A stretch of 64,000 bases of DNA. It comes from Drechslerella dactyloides. Taxonomy: Eukaryota > Ascomycota > Orbiliomycetes > Orbiliales > Orbiliaceae. A program made the translations under genes and the position numbers. Within the stretch, counting starts at the first letter, position 1; the number at the start of each line of letters is the position of its first letter. The stretch spans positions 2,914,001 through 2,978,000 of the forward strand of contig JAGTWJ010000003.1 of the NCBI GenBank assembly GCA_020064725.1, read 5' to 3'. This document shows, in pieces, positions 11,307 to 22,243 of this stretch. Under the pieces are notes generated by a model. That model was not told the DNA's origin and searched no databases. It saw only the letters and a list, made by a program, of their open reading frames with translations.

Positions 11307-12170
11307 ATGCAGCACTCAATCCTAAAAGTCGCGCCGGGCTTCCTCCTCCCGCAAATCGTGCGGGAGGACCTCCGCGCCTCCGCCCTGATGGACCAGACGG
11401 GCCGCAAGCCCCTCGGCGTCCGCAACTTGAACCACGTCGGCCGGTTCGCGTACAACCTCGCTGTAGCAACATATCTTGCGGCCACCTGGCCCGGCAACCC
11501 AAACCTCAAGGTCTGCCCCTCCCCAAACCCTGTATTCTCCTACTAGTAGCTTGTCCGTAGAGTTAATGTAACGTACGGATACTGACGGTGCGAGTATGTC
11601 TGCAGCAACTACAAGCCGTCCTGACCGCCGACAAGGAAATAGCCCACCTCTCCCACAGATTCGGCCTCCTCGGCGCAACAACATTCCCGACAGCCGCACC
11701 GCCAACAAACTCCCACAAGCACAACCCCCTCGTCGAGGTCTTCTACGCATGGATCGGTGCCGTCTTCACCGAGCAGGGCATCGACGCCGTCCAAGACTTC
11801 GTGCACACGCTCATCGGCGCGAACATGAAGCAGATTCTCGACGGCGTCACCGTCGCCGTCACGGCGATCGAAGGTGCTAAACGCAAGGCCGTACTCGACG
11901 TCGAAGCGGAGGCGCAGGGTGGTATATCGAAGGGGTCTGAGAATGTCGAGATGCACGAGGTACATTTACCGGTTTTTTCCCACTGTATCCTGCTTCGAGA
12001 GGGGCTGATGGACGGTTTGGCTGCAGACACGCAAGAGGAAGGCGCGAATGAGTCTTGGAGAATCGATCGAGACGGACCTACCCGCCGCGGAACACAGGTC
12101 TCCCGTGACGCCAAAGCGCAGGAAGCTGGCTGCACCAACTTCGTTCCTCTACTCTATGAAAGCGTGGTAA
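11307..12170 (+). CDS. Catalytically degenerate RNase III-like protein with basic nuclear-type tail
   Basis: Three exons join in phase 0: 11307-11510, 11606-11959 and 12027-12170, giving 233 residues. Intron 1 has an unusual GTCTGC donor; intron 2 has GTACAT...CTGCAG and a GCTGATG branch-like site. Residues about 40-155 follow the RNase III core: a helix at the place of the family signature, then a YLA...WP loop, an LxxLQAVLTADKEIAHLSHRFGL helix pair, and a late helix resembling the 'EAxIGAxxxDxG' helix. The acidic catalytic residues are missing. The signature reads NHVGRFAYNL instead of an E-x-L-G-D pattern, and the later Glu is replaced in VFYAWIGAVF. Exon 3 carries two basic clusters (TRKRKARM near 187-194, PKRRK near 215-219), suggesting nuclear location. 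RNase III-like ribosomal proteins (mL44/mL57 type) are an alternative, but I see no mitochondrial presequence. Confidence 0.75.
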
Positions 12171-12436
12171 TGTGATTCGAAGTAGACAGTCCATTATAGT
12201 CGTTTGGTACGGCGTTTGGAGTACGGTTTGGAGTATAGCGTTAGCGTTTCTTACACTTACATTATGGGAGCATGGGATATCCGGGATACGGTCTGCAGGT
12301 TCACTTGTATAGCACCCCATAATAGACCTCGAACAGTGGAAATGACAGCATTATGCATTCGTCGTAATATGTACACGGGACCGCTAATATACAGAAAAAC
12401 GCTAATGGCAGCAGTAAATACAATACGTAGAAAATA

Positions 12437-14587
12437 TCACTCCACAACCACCCTCTTCACCAGCGGAATATACAACCGCTCCCCAAACCGCGCCAACGCG
12501 ACCTCCAACCGCCCCACGATACCACCCGCATACCCCTCAACATACTCCCCCAATCCCCGAAACGACTCCTCCAGCACCGCCACCTCCCGCCGTCCACCCT
12601 CCGCCATATCCTCTAAAACCTCCTCCAACGCCCGCCCCTGCCCCGGCACGAACTCCACCGTCCCCTCCGCTACCTCCAGCGCGCTCTTCGCCTCTAGCAA
12701 TATCCCGCGCACGCTATGGTCGAGCGACAGGTACCGTCGTTGCCGCTCCGCCGATGATATCAGCGCGGAGTACGCGCGGTTGACATCGCTGTCCAGCATT
12801 GCTGTATCAACGGTATTACGCCGTGAAAGGCGGAATTCATGGGTAGCAGGCTCGTGCAGCGCGAGTGACAGCGTCCGTTCTAGCTCGTCGAAAAAGGTGA
12901 ATTCAGCCTCGACCGACGCGTCGAGTGCGTCGCGGGCGGCGGCGTAGAGGTCTTCCGCGCGCGCGTGGCGCTCCTGCGCGTGCGTTAGCTGCGTGCGGGT
13001 TTCGATATTTGCGAATGTGCGTTTGGTGTGTTCGTAGCGGGTTGTGTCGCTGGCGGCGTGGAGGCGGGTTAGGATGGACGATTTGGACGACTGGTCGCGC
13101 TGCGAGGTGAGAGCTGCAAGGCGGGTGTGTAGCCGTTCCGTCAGGGCGTGGATGGCCAAGAGGATGGTCACGGCGTCGAGGACATGGGGCCGCAGCGGGT
13201 CGCGGGCCGGGAGGGACGTCGTCGGGAGGGACGCGGGGAGGGAGGAGGAGCGGATGAGGAGTGACGGCGCGGAGAGGACGGCGAGGGCGTTGGAGCGGAG
13301 GGTGGCGAGGTTGCCCAGCGCCTTTTGGATGCGGACGATGCTGCGGAAAAAGTCCTCCTCGCGGGGTTTCAACGGCTGGCGGGTGAACAGCTGCCCCCGC
13401 TTCTTCAGCGGCTGCGGGGTATCCGGTGTCGCGGGGCGGGAGTACTGCGCGCAGGTGGACAGCAGCTCTTCAACGTTGGACTCGCAGGTGTCCGCCATCT
13501 GCCGCATGCTCTCGAGCCGGCCGTTGATGTCCGGCCGGAAATTCCGCCGGTACCATTCCAGCGTGTAGTTCAGCGACACGAACGGCTTCCACTTCTCCTC
13601 GTCGTCTTCCCCCATCGATATCCCGGAGTCCTTGCTCTGCCGCTTCCGGCGACGGTACGCCTTCCGCTCCGCCACGATCTTGGAGTACACGTTCAGCGAC
13701 AGCAGCGAGCTGCGCGAGACGTCGTTGAAGAACGGCAGGTCCACGGACTCCGGGTCCGAGGCGTCGCCGTCGAGGCTTATATCGACGGAATTCGAATCCA
13801 TAGACTCCACATCGTCGAGTGCCAGCACGCTTGGCGCATCGTGCGACTGGACGAGCGTCGTCGAGGGCGAGCCAATGGTCGACGAGGCGCAGTCGAGGTA
13901 GCGCTGCATCACGAAGGCGTAGGCCTGGTCTTTCTCCGACTTCAATATCTCCGTCTGCCGCTGTATCGCCAGCGCGACATCCTCACGGTCGACCTGCCCC
14001 TCATCCTCCGCGCAGCTATAACACCCCCATCAGCGCAGTTCTATCTGAAGAACCAAAGTTCAGACTTACTACCGCATCACGAGCAACGTTAGTGAAAGCG
14101 TGCTCTTGCAGCTCTCCAATCCCGCCATCACACCGGCAACCTCGCTCTTCTTCCTCATCCACCGCACCCGCACCATCACATTACCGCTCAAACTGCCCCG
14201 GCGCCCCGCCGGCCCGCGCGAGCGAAACGGCTCTAGCAGCCGCTGGATATCCAGCAGACAGCCCCAGCATTTATCCAGCACGTTCTGCAAATACGCCTGA
14301 CTTTCGCTCAGCACCTCATCCTCGCGGGCCCTCTCCGACACCTGCGACGCACCGCTACTCCCACCGAGCGAACGGTGATCCGTAATCGTCGCGGAAAACG
14401 AATTGGTCCGCTTGACCTTCAGTTTGCGTTCGAGCACCTCCAGCACATCGCAGAGCGTGAGTATGTTCGACGAGACGGCAGACAGCTCAGACGCAGCGGT
14501 ACGGTAGCCGGAGACGATGTTGTCGATGGCAGTGCACAGCTGGAACCCGAAGCCGATTAGGCCCACGATTCCCGTCGCCACTTCCAT
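12437..14587 (-). CDS. Helo-like fungal N-terminal domain protein with coiled coils
   Basis: Two exons: 14587-14070 and 14015-12437, with a 54-nt intron (GTAAGT...TATAG) and in-frame joining, giving 698 residues. Residues 1-60 (MEVATGIVGLIGFGFQLCTA, then a ...SELSAVSSNILTLCDVLEVLE helix) match the N-terminal helical domain that fungi place in front of STAND/NACHT or other modules (the Fungal_N/helo-like type). Here no NTPase or WD/ankyrin part follows. Instead there is a long helical region with low-complexity Ser/Thr and acidic segments (about 195-300) and coiled-coil-like stretches (about 400-690). Function is unknown; in relatives this domain acts in signalling or incompatibility complexes. 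It converges on the RNase III-like gene, with 266 bp between stops. Confidence 0.8.
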
Positions 14588-15652
14588 TGTCGCAGATGGT
14601 TATCCAGCGGGCCGTAGATACGGTGCGGAAGGATCCAAACTAGCTAGATCTCGGGACGGAGAACCAAAGGTGTATTCGAGGCATCCGACCCAGGCGCTTT
14701 CGCTGTTTCTCGTCAATATCGACGCTGTATAAGGCAGAGGCAGAGGCTGTGCGTATCAGACGGCACGAGGAAGGCCATCTCGCACTGCGGACATGCGCAT
14801 GCATGCACTTTTAAACCACCGCTGCCTGCATCGCCGCGACGGCCGGCCAGCCAGGATTCAGCAGAAACTGCCGGCGGGGAACGAAGAACACCCACGCGAA
14901 CACCTGAACCCAGTTCGTTAGTGAATTAATGTGTCGGTCGACCGCAAGTGGCGAGAATATCCCGGTCCAAAAACGCAGATAGGCCCACCTTTGGCATGCG
15001 GAGCACCACCCATGTTTCCTGGCTCGAGGCTCCGAACCAACAACGTCGCCCGCTCGTGTAAAATTCGTCTCTCGCTCCGATGAGCTTCTTACTATCAGCC
15101 GTGCCGTGTCTCGCTCGTGCCCATTGTAAAAGCCCGCAAGCTAGACATCCAGATGCAGTAGCTCCTCGAGCTTCAGCGGTTGGCAGCCGTTGACTCGTCC
15201 GTGGACACAGCCTCTCGCTTGCATTCCGCCCCACTGCCAGCCCGCAGAAACGGGTGCGCCAGACATCGTCTAACGGGATGGAGACTAGGCAGTGGAGAAA
15301 GACCAGGATAGGCAGCTGAAGTGGGTCTTCCGCGTCCCCGCGTGGACGCCTTGCGGGCTCGTGGACGTCTTCGATGAGTTCGTTGCAGGGAGGATGGAGA
15401 ATGTAAAATGTGCGATGGAGTTGGCGCCGAATTGGATGCAGGATGGAGGTGTTGCTGGGGTTCACCTTTTGAACCCGCGCACGACTCAATTGACATTCTG
15501 CGTTCAATTGGATATCACATGGCTTCGAAGCGACTTGAAAATATTTGCGTCGAGAATATTATTGTATCCCGTCGACCGCGGCGAGCCTGGCGCTCAAGAA
15601 AATTAGAAATGCTCGACCATCGCTAAATATCACTCGTAGACACGTCTACCAA
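14588..15652. other. Intergenic between helo-like and PCI genes
   Basis: It carries overlapping frames on both strands (14926-15507 minus, 15292-15606 plus) of low protein likeness and without splice context. It includes the 5' region of the helo-like gene and the 3' region of the PCI gene. Confidence 0.4.
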
Positions 15653-17358
15653 TCACAGCTCCATCTCCATATCGTCGCCAGTATCCGTCGCATACCCGCC
15701 TCGATCACCATTCCCACCACCACCTCCTCCGCCGAACCCTGCGAAACCCCCAAAATTCCCCGGTCCCGAGAACGTGGGCGCCGCGGCCGCTGGCGGTACA
15801 CTCACATTCCCACTCTTATTCTCCGCATCCTTCTCCGTGACCCCACTGCCCCGCTCGCCACCCCACAGCATGCCCACGTATTGATTCCGCACGTCCGCCA
15901 GCCTCGTCATCATTCTAGCCTTACTGCTCCAACCCGCCAGCACCCCTTTCTCCAAATTGACATACCCGTTGATCCAGCCGTTGTCAATCAGGCCCAGCAC
16001 AACGCTGGCCACGCTGCTTATCTTCAAATCCTCACGGAACGCCTTGACACCGTTATGCGTTTGCCCTACGACGCGTGGGAGGAGGCCCGCGCGGAGGATA
16101 ACTGCGTTCTGGTGGATTTTCTCCAGCGATACGCTCTCAATCCCGCTCTTTGTCGTGCTGCCGGCGGTCGCGAAGGTGTGTTTTATCAAATTCCGCCACA
16201 GCAGCGCCTCGCAGCGTATCTCCAGGTCGTGGAAGACGCCGAAATGGGCAAGCCACTTCTTGCTCCGCAGCAGCGCGCGCTCGAACGCTGCGAAACAACC
16301 AAGTTTCATAGCCGTAACGATCGGTGAGAAGACGTCCTGGAACTGCGCTGCCTCGGGTAGCGCGTACAGCGACCGCGAGGGGAACCGGCCGATGATAACG
16401 TTGCTCGCGACGAGGTGGATTAGGATCTTGCGGCGGTTGCGTAGGAACGACGGGTGGCAGAGTGTGTGGGATGCCTGTAGGCTCGTCGCGGCCTGCAGGT
16501 ACTGTGCGTTCTGGAAGTGCTCGATGCCGGTAAAGTAGGCGTATGTGCAGCGGTCCGCGATGGAGAAGCGGGGGTCGGTGGGGATCGTGATGGAAGGGAG
16601 GACGTTGTGTAGATTTACAATGATGGTGGTCATGCTGCCGATCCGGCCCATCTAGCGCTGGTCTTAGCATTTCGTCCGACGAAGTGAGAGGGGTGAGGGG
16701 GAGACTACCTTTGAGCTCAGTTTGAAGAGGCAATTGATGACGCCGACGGACGTCTCGCGCTTGCCAAGCTCGTTGGGGACGCGGACGCCCTTGAGGGATA
16801 CGTTGAATAGTCTCTGCACGACGGAGTGTGCTTGTTCCGCGTACTTGAAGCTGCCGTCGTCGGCGAGGTCGTCGGCGATGATGCCGAGGCGGGTGATGTG
16901 CCGGGCGCCGTTGAGCACGAGTGCGTTCAGGGCCGCTCCGTTATTATGGTCAGCGGCGCTGGAAACCGTGTTCCTGGAATCATACATCACAATCAGCATA
17001 CCTGGGAAGAGACAGTCAGAGTCGTGGGAACGGCATACAAGAACTTCAGCAGGATCTCGAAGCGCTGGGCTAGGCCCATGTCGGGGCTCATGGCCCGGAT
17101 GTACACAATGTACGCGTAGACCATCCTCGCCAGCGCGCTCCATTGATCGCCCGGGTCGACCGCCGCGCGGACGGCGGCCATCTCGGCATCTTCGTCCGCG
17201 GCGGCATTCCGCACAGCCTCCCGAAGCTGCACCGTCGTCTTTGATAGCCGCGTGCCGACGTCGAAGAAGAGGGCGACGGCAGCCGGGTTGCCGGACGCGA
17301 GGATGGCGGAGAGGGCGGCGAGGTAGTTGCCGACGAATGGGTGGAAGGGACTCGCCAT
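15653..17358 (-). CDS. csn12: PCI-domain protein of the CSN12/Thp1 (PCID2) type
   Basis: Three exons: 17358-17039, 16973-16709 and 16651-15653, giving 527 residues. Intron 1 (65 nt, GTATGC...CCAG, GCTGAT branch) restores frame between LLKFL and NTVSSAAD. Intron 2 (57 nt) joins LSSK to MGRIG. The family pattern is clear in exon 3: a repeat-like helix pair (YFTGIEHFQNAQYLQAATSL), then LCHPSFLRNRRKILIHLVAS, IIGRFPS and an FALLWRNL-type winged-helix stretch (LEIRCEALLWRNLIKHTF). Members act in TREX-2-type mRNA export or beside the COP9 signalosome; which applies is not decided by sequence. The tail is Gly-rich (about 495-520) and ends acidic. An upstream in-frame ATG at 17628 would add 90 residues, but family similarity starts near MASPFHPF, so 17358 is preferred. 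Confidence 0.82.
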
Positions 17359-19040
17359 GGCGCTGGCAGGATCGGCTACGGTGCCGCGGGAGAGGGGCGA
17401 AGGAGCGACATGCGGTGGAGCGTGGAAGAGCCGTGCGCGTGATGGATCGCGAGTTTCGAGATTCGGGTCGAGGTTGAGGTTCTGCTCAGAGTTGCTCTCT
17501 CGAGCCAAGGCTGCTCGTTGGTGGACGTGTGGTATTTTTTTCCGCAACGCATTTGCGCGGGATAGTAGCTGGTGCCCGGCTCGGTAGCGCATCTTGCGAT
17601 GCTGTCTCCCGAGCAGATTGGTATGCATTTTGTGCAGTCATTGAGCTCGAGCAGTCTCTTGAGTGGAGCCTTTGAAGAGGAGATGCTTCGAAACGATGGT
17701 GATGGTGTTTAAGATTGAAGCCTGAGAATTCTACCTGCGTAGAGTTGAAGAATTATTGCTCTACCGTCTAAACCCGCAACTGCTCCGCCAGGGTTCTTCC
17801 CCGAGGCGTGCTGTATGAAGAGGAATGCCCAAGTTTGCATTTATGCAGTTGTGCGGGATAATTCTACATGAGCTAATTCCATTCAATACTATACCGATCT
17901 AAGCCGACTCAGTGATCCGCTCTTATACCTCCCAGTTCTGCCGGATATCATATCGATCGTCGATTGCCGGGCGGCCTATGCTATGGCCTGCATTAGATCG
18001 AGCGCAAGATCTTAAGTAAGTAATTAGACTGTAATATATGTGTCAGACGGTGGGGTATCTCGTATAAAGATATTTCTGTCTCTTAGCAAATGGTCGGCAT
18101 ATGCAGGCCTTATGACACGTAGTATAATTGATCGTTTCTCTTGCTTTTAAATTTTGACATTTTGCGTTCGCGATGCGTGACTCGGCGTACGCATGCACGC
18201 GATGATGCTATACGTCTGCAGTAAGTCAACCACTAACTGCCTCCAAAAAAGCTTCATCCAGCTGTAGAAAGTAGACAGGGGAGCAATTGACTTTTAGTAA
18301 ACGAAACAATAGAATAGTCGCGTACGTCAGAATGCTATACCTGGGACAACATATTTCGCCGCGCTCCGGCTGCGTGCCACGCGAGTTAGTTACAATACAT
18401 GACTTCTCTGCACGAGCAGAGGTGGAGACATTGATAGTACGCGCGATCTATAATCACGCAGCATTCCCTGTACACTCTAGCTACACAAATATAAGTATGT
18501 TTAGTGAACGTCTATACAGAGCAGCTACAGGGGCGTCTCCCCGGTGCGCACCACAAGAATTGGTATTGGAATAGCATATTATAGATGAATATTTACAGCA
18601 GTCATACATCTCAAATATATGTTATAGTCCCCTTTTAGTAGATGCTTGTGTAGACGGATGTGGCAGGTGGTTGGCCGCAAGCAATATTATGGTACCATGG
18701 TGTGGTTGTGCGCCCAGCCCGGTCGTGCTCCGTGGAACGCGAGAAGACAAGCAAATTGAGGGATATCAGCGCGACACACAACCTCCCCGCAGAACCCCAG
18801 ACACCACCATCACGACACTTGCACCCGCCCGCGCCAACGTCCACGGCCCAGGATGCAGCGCTGACTCAGCCCACCCTCGCGATAACGTCGACGTCCGCCC
18901 TCCCGAGTGGATCGTTTGCCGCTAACGTCATGCCGGAGCTCGTGTCTTGGCGCTGATGGAATACGGGGTATTCGGCCGGACGGAACCACACCACCTGCCG
19001 AGGATAGTCACCTTCCAACCTCCGCGCATTCCATGCGCCG
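17359..19040. other. Intergenic between divergent PCI and acyl-CoA synthetase genes
   Basis: No gene is supported. The frame at 18287-18574 and the overlapping frames at 18660-18956 lack splice context and look random. The middle part (17,900-18,600) is AT-richer than the flanking coding regions. Confidence 0.45.
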
Positions 19041-19048
19041 TATATATA
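19041..19048 (+). promoter_or_regulatory. TATA box of acyl-CoA synthetase gene
   Basis: TATATATA sits 96 bp before the ATG at 19144, at a distance usual for fungal core promoters. It is flanked by short inverted GC arms (CGCCG on the left, CGGCG on the right). Confidence 0.45.
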
Positions 19049-19143
19049 CCGGCGGAGTTTTCTCCTGCCAGCGCCTTGGCTACACTCCATGCCATCCGCC
19101 TCTCCTCGCCAATCGCAGGCGCTCCATATAGACACCAATCGAA

Positions 19144-21260
19144 ATGGCTGACAAACACCCGCAAGACGCGCTTCACGCGGCCTCCCTCGCCGACCCGTCC
19201 GCCTTCTGGGCGCCCTACGCGGCGTCCCTCACCTGGCACAAGAAACCCTCGACGACGCTCAAAACCACATCTAAAAGCTGGCAATGGTTCCCCGACGGCG
19301 AGATCAATGCCTGCTACAACCTGCTGGACCGCCACGTCGCGGCCGGAAACGGCGGCGTAACCGCGCTCATCTACGACTCGCCTGTCACCCGCACCCAGCG
19401 CAAATACACCTACTCGCAGCTGCTGGACGCCGTGCAGCGTTTCGCCGGCGTCCTGCGCGATACCGCTGGTCTGCGCAAGGGCGATGTCGCGCTCATTTAC
19501 ATGCCCATGATACCTGAGGCGGTAATTGCAATGCTCGCGTGTGCGCGGCTCGGCGTCATTCACAACGTCGTCTTTGGCGGATTCTCCGCGCCGGAGTGCG
19601 CGAAGCGGATCGATGCGTCCGCGCCAAAGGTTATCCTCACGGCCAGCTGCGGTGTCGAAGGCGCGAAGGGCGTCATCCCGTACAAACCGCTCGTCGAGGC
19701 TGCCGTGGCTGCCGCCTCCCCGACCAGCCGGCTGTCGAAAGTGATATACTTTTCCCGCCCGCAGTGTCCGATTACTGTCGATCGGTCCAAGGGCGAATAC
19801 GACTGGGCGACGCTCCTCCATAACTACTCGCTCGCCGGCAAGCAGCCTGTTGCCTGCGTTCCGTTACGTTCCTCCGACCCACACTACATGATCTACACGT
19901 CTGGCACGACCGGCGCGCCCAAGGGCATTGTCCGCGAAACAGGACCCCATATAGCCGGCCTCGCCTTCTTTATCAACACGATGTTTGGCATCCGCGGTCC
20001 CGGCGACGTGATCTTCACCGCCTCGGATATCGGCTGGGTCGTCGGCCACTCGTACATTGTCTACGGGCCGCTGCTGGCGGGCGCGACCACCGTGCTGTTT
20101 GAGGGCAAGCCGGTCGGTACACCGGACGCGGGAACGTTCTGGCGCGTCGTGGCAGAACACAAGGTGAATGTAATGTTCACCGCGCCTACTGCCCTCCGCG
20201 CGATGCGCCGGTCGGACCCGGACTTCGATCTCATGGAAAGGTACGACCTGAGCTGTCTGCGCGCGCTGTTTCTCGCAGGCGAGAGGTCCGAACCGCAGAT
20301 TATAGAGCTGCTACAGGAACATCTAAAGCAAAAGGCGGGACCGGGCTGCACGGTGATCGACCACTGGTGGTCCACCGAGTCCGGCAGCCCGATCTCCGGA
20401 CTGCTCCGCAACAGCACGTACCCCGACGGCAGCGTCGCACCAGTCCTCCCCATCAAGCCCGGCAGCGCTGGCAAGCCACTTCCCGGCTGGGATGTGCGCA
20501 TCGTTGACGATGACGGCAAAGAAGTCCCGAGAGGCGCAATGGGCAATATCGTGATCAAGACACCACTAGGCCCGACGGGGTTCCGGCAACTATGGGGCGA
20601 CGAGGGGAATAAACGGCTGCAGACATCGTACCTAGATCGATTCCAAGGACGGTATCTAGACACCGGAGACGCCGGGATGATTGACCAAGACGCAAGTATC
20701 TCACTACCTACACACACCACGCAGACAACGCTAACATAGCACAGGGCTACATCAACGTCATGTCCCGCACCGACGACATCCTCAACGTTGCCGGCCACCG
20801 CCTCTCCACCAGCTCCATCGAACAAGCCATCATCGCACACGACGGCGTCGCCGAATGCGCTGTCGTCAGCGTCCCCGACGACCTGAAAGGCCACATGCCG
20901 TTCGCATTCATCACACTGTCCACTGCGACTGCCCACCATCCGTCGCTGAAAATCGACGACGAGACGCTATTCAACGAGGTGAACGCACTTGTCAGGAAGG
21001 ACATCGGCGGGATAGCGTCGCTTGGCGGAATGATCTGTGCGGTGGGCGTGATACCAAAGACGCGCAGTGGGAAGACGCTGCGGCGGGTGTTGAGGGAGTT
21101 GGTGGAGAATGGGAGCAAGGGGATAGATAAAGCTGTGGCGGTGCCGGCTACAGTTGAGGATGCGAGGGTTGTGGAAGCGGCGAGACAGGCTGTGGCGATG
21201 TACTTCAAAGAGAGGGGGAAGAACGGTCGGAAGGGCATCGTCATCAAGGCGAAGTTATAG
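19144..21260 (+). CDS. Short-chain acyl-CoA synthetase (propionyl-CoA synthetase/ACSS3 type), PTS1-like end
   Basis: Two exons: 19144-20691 and 20745-21260, giving 687 residues. This is an adenylate-forming enzyme that activates a short-chain acid with ATP and CoA. The N-terminal ACAS region (FWAPYAASLTWHKKP...TSKSWQWFPDGEINACYNLLDRH, in pieces) is typical of acetyl/propionyl-CoA synthetases. The phosphate loop IYTSGTTGAPKG lies near 250-261, the hinge motif TGDAG near 507, and GYINVMSRTDDILNVAGHR spans the splice site. The C-terminal lysine lies in KTRSGK (Lys about 626). The GLVRETGPH-like segment (GIVRETGPH) favours the propionate/ACSS3 branch over acetate. It ends in Ala-Lys-Leu, a canonical peroxisomal signal. 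The substrate is not certain. The intron is of the GC-AG type (separate entry). Confidence 0.88.
20692..20744 (+). other. GC-AG intron in the acyl-CoA synthetase gene
   Basis: The exon ends ...ATTGACCAAGAC and the intron begins GCAAGT and ends GCTAACATAGCACAG, with a perfect branch-like GCTAAC 8 nt before the acceptor. No GT donor nearby preserves the conserved TGD-G-DQD|GY block; the only close GT (20651) would delete it. The 53-nt intron is phase 0. GC donors followed by AAGT are the usual form of this minor donor class. Confidence 0.8.
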
Positions 21261-22243
21261 TGGCAGTCGGCAGAGTAATTCCTGTGATTTGGGATATCAT
21301 CTAGCGGTTTGGCCAATATCAGTCTATCTATTCGTCGCCGTGGACACGAAACTTTGTCGTTATGGCCATGGCAAGCACATATAAACCATGAACAGCCTGG
21401 TTGCATAAACCAAACCCGCTCTTATGGATTCTGCAGAATGGCAATATTGTCGCCTCAATGCTGCAGCATCGTGAATTCTAGCTAAGTTCAGACTATCGTA
21501 GTTTTCATGTTAACTATACAATCGACTGTAGAAACTGATGTGCCGTAGCAACTATAGTGCGAACGTGCTTTAATATTCTTACATGTATTTGATTATGGCC
21601 CTTTACTTAGGTATTCTACACATGTGGCCAAGTCCGCCCGCCCTGCCAATCCATTCGATCCCATTGCTTGAGACATATAGCTCGGGGACCATACTTGGGA
21701 TGTGTCCGGGTCCCGATTCATTTAATCCCTTTGGCGTAAAGTATGAGTACAGTCATACGTTTGTGGTACGGATGCCGCCCGCAGTGGTGTTCATATGTCG
21801 TGTACATGTAAATCTAAACAGATGTCCAGGGTACGAATTCGAAGGGTATTCGGACTAGCGGATAGTTGTGAGTGACCGCCGCACGCATGGGTAGCTCCCG
21901 ACCCCGCGTTTCGGCACCTCACAATCGTTGAGATTCTAAATCCGCTTGACCGCTGCTGCCAATTGCCTGATCATCAACCAGATATAGTCTCGAACTTATT
22001 CCATAGATCATGTTGTAGAACGGTGCACTATATTTGAATATACACAAGCGCCGAGCTGCACCTCGTTATTTCATCTTCCTCGTTTCCGAACTATATACAT
22101 GGCTATTTGTGAACCTAAATCCATCTCGTATTACACTGACACACGGTACTCGTAGGCCACCTCGGCTTATTCTTACTTCTCGAGCTCGTTTCCCCCGCTG
22201 TACTACCGACTTACCTCAGGATATATGTACGGAGCGTATCCAC
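21261..22243. other. Intergenic between convergent genes
   Basis: This interval lies between two converging genes and should hold both 3' ends. I see no further gene. The short plus-strand frames at 21583 and 22034 lack support. Confidence 0.5.

Noticed and set aside
13325..14092. 255-codon plus-strand frame
   Set aside because: Antisense to the helo-like domain gene; Arg/His/Leu-rich composition is typical of a GC-rich shadow frame.
14926..15507. 193-codon minus-strand frame with an overlapping plus-strand frame
   Set aside because: No splice context, no motif, and neither strand has protein-like composition throughout.
18928..19821. 297-codon minus-strand frame overlapping the start of the acyl-CoA synthetase
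   Set aside because: Arg/Gly-rich shadow of the plus-strand coding region and promoter.
20061..20939. 292-codon minus-strand frame
   Set aside because: Antisense to the acyl-CoA synthetase, whose motifs are unambiguous.
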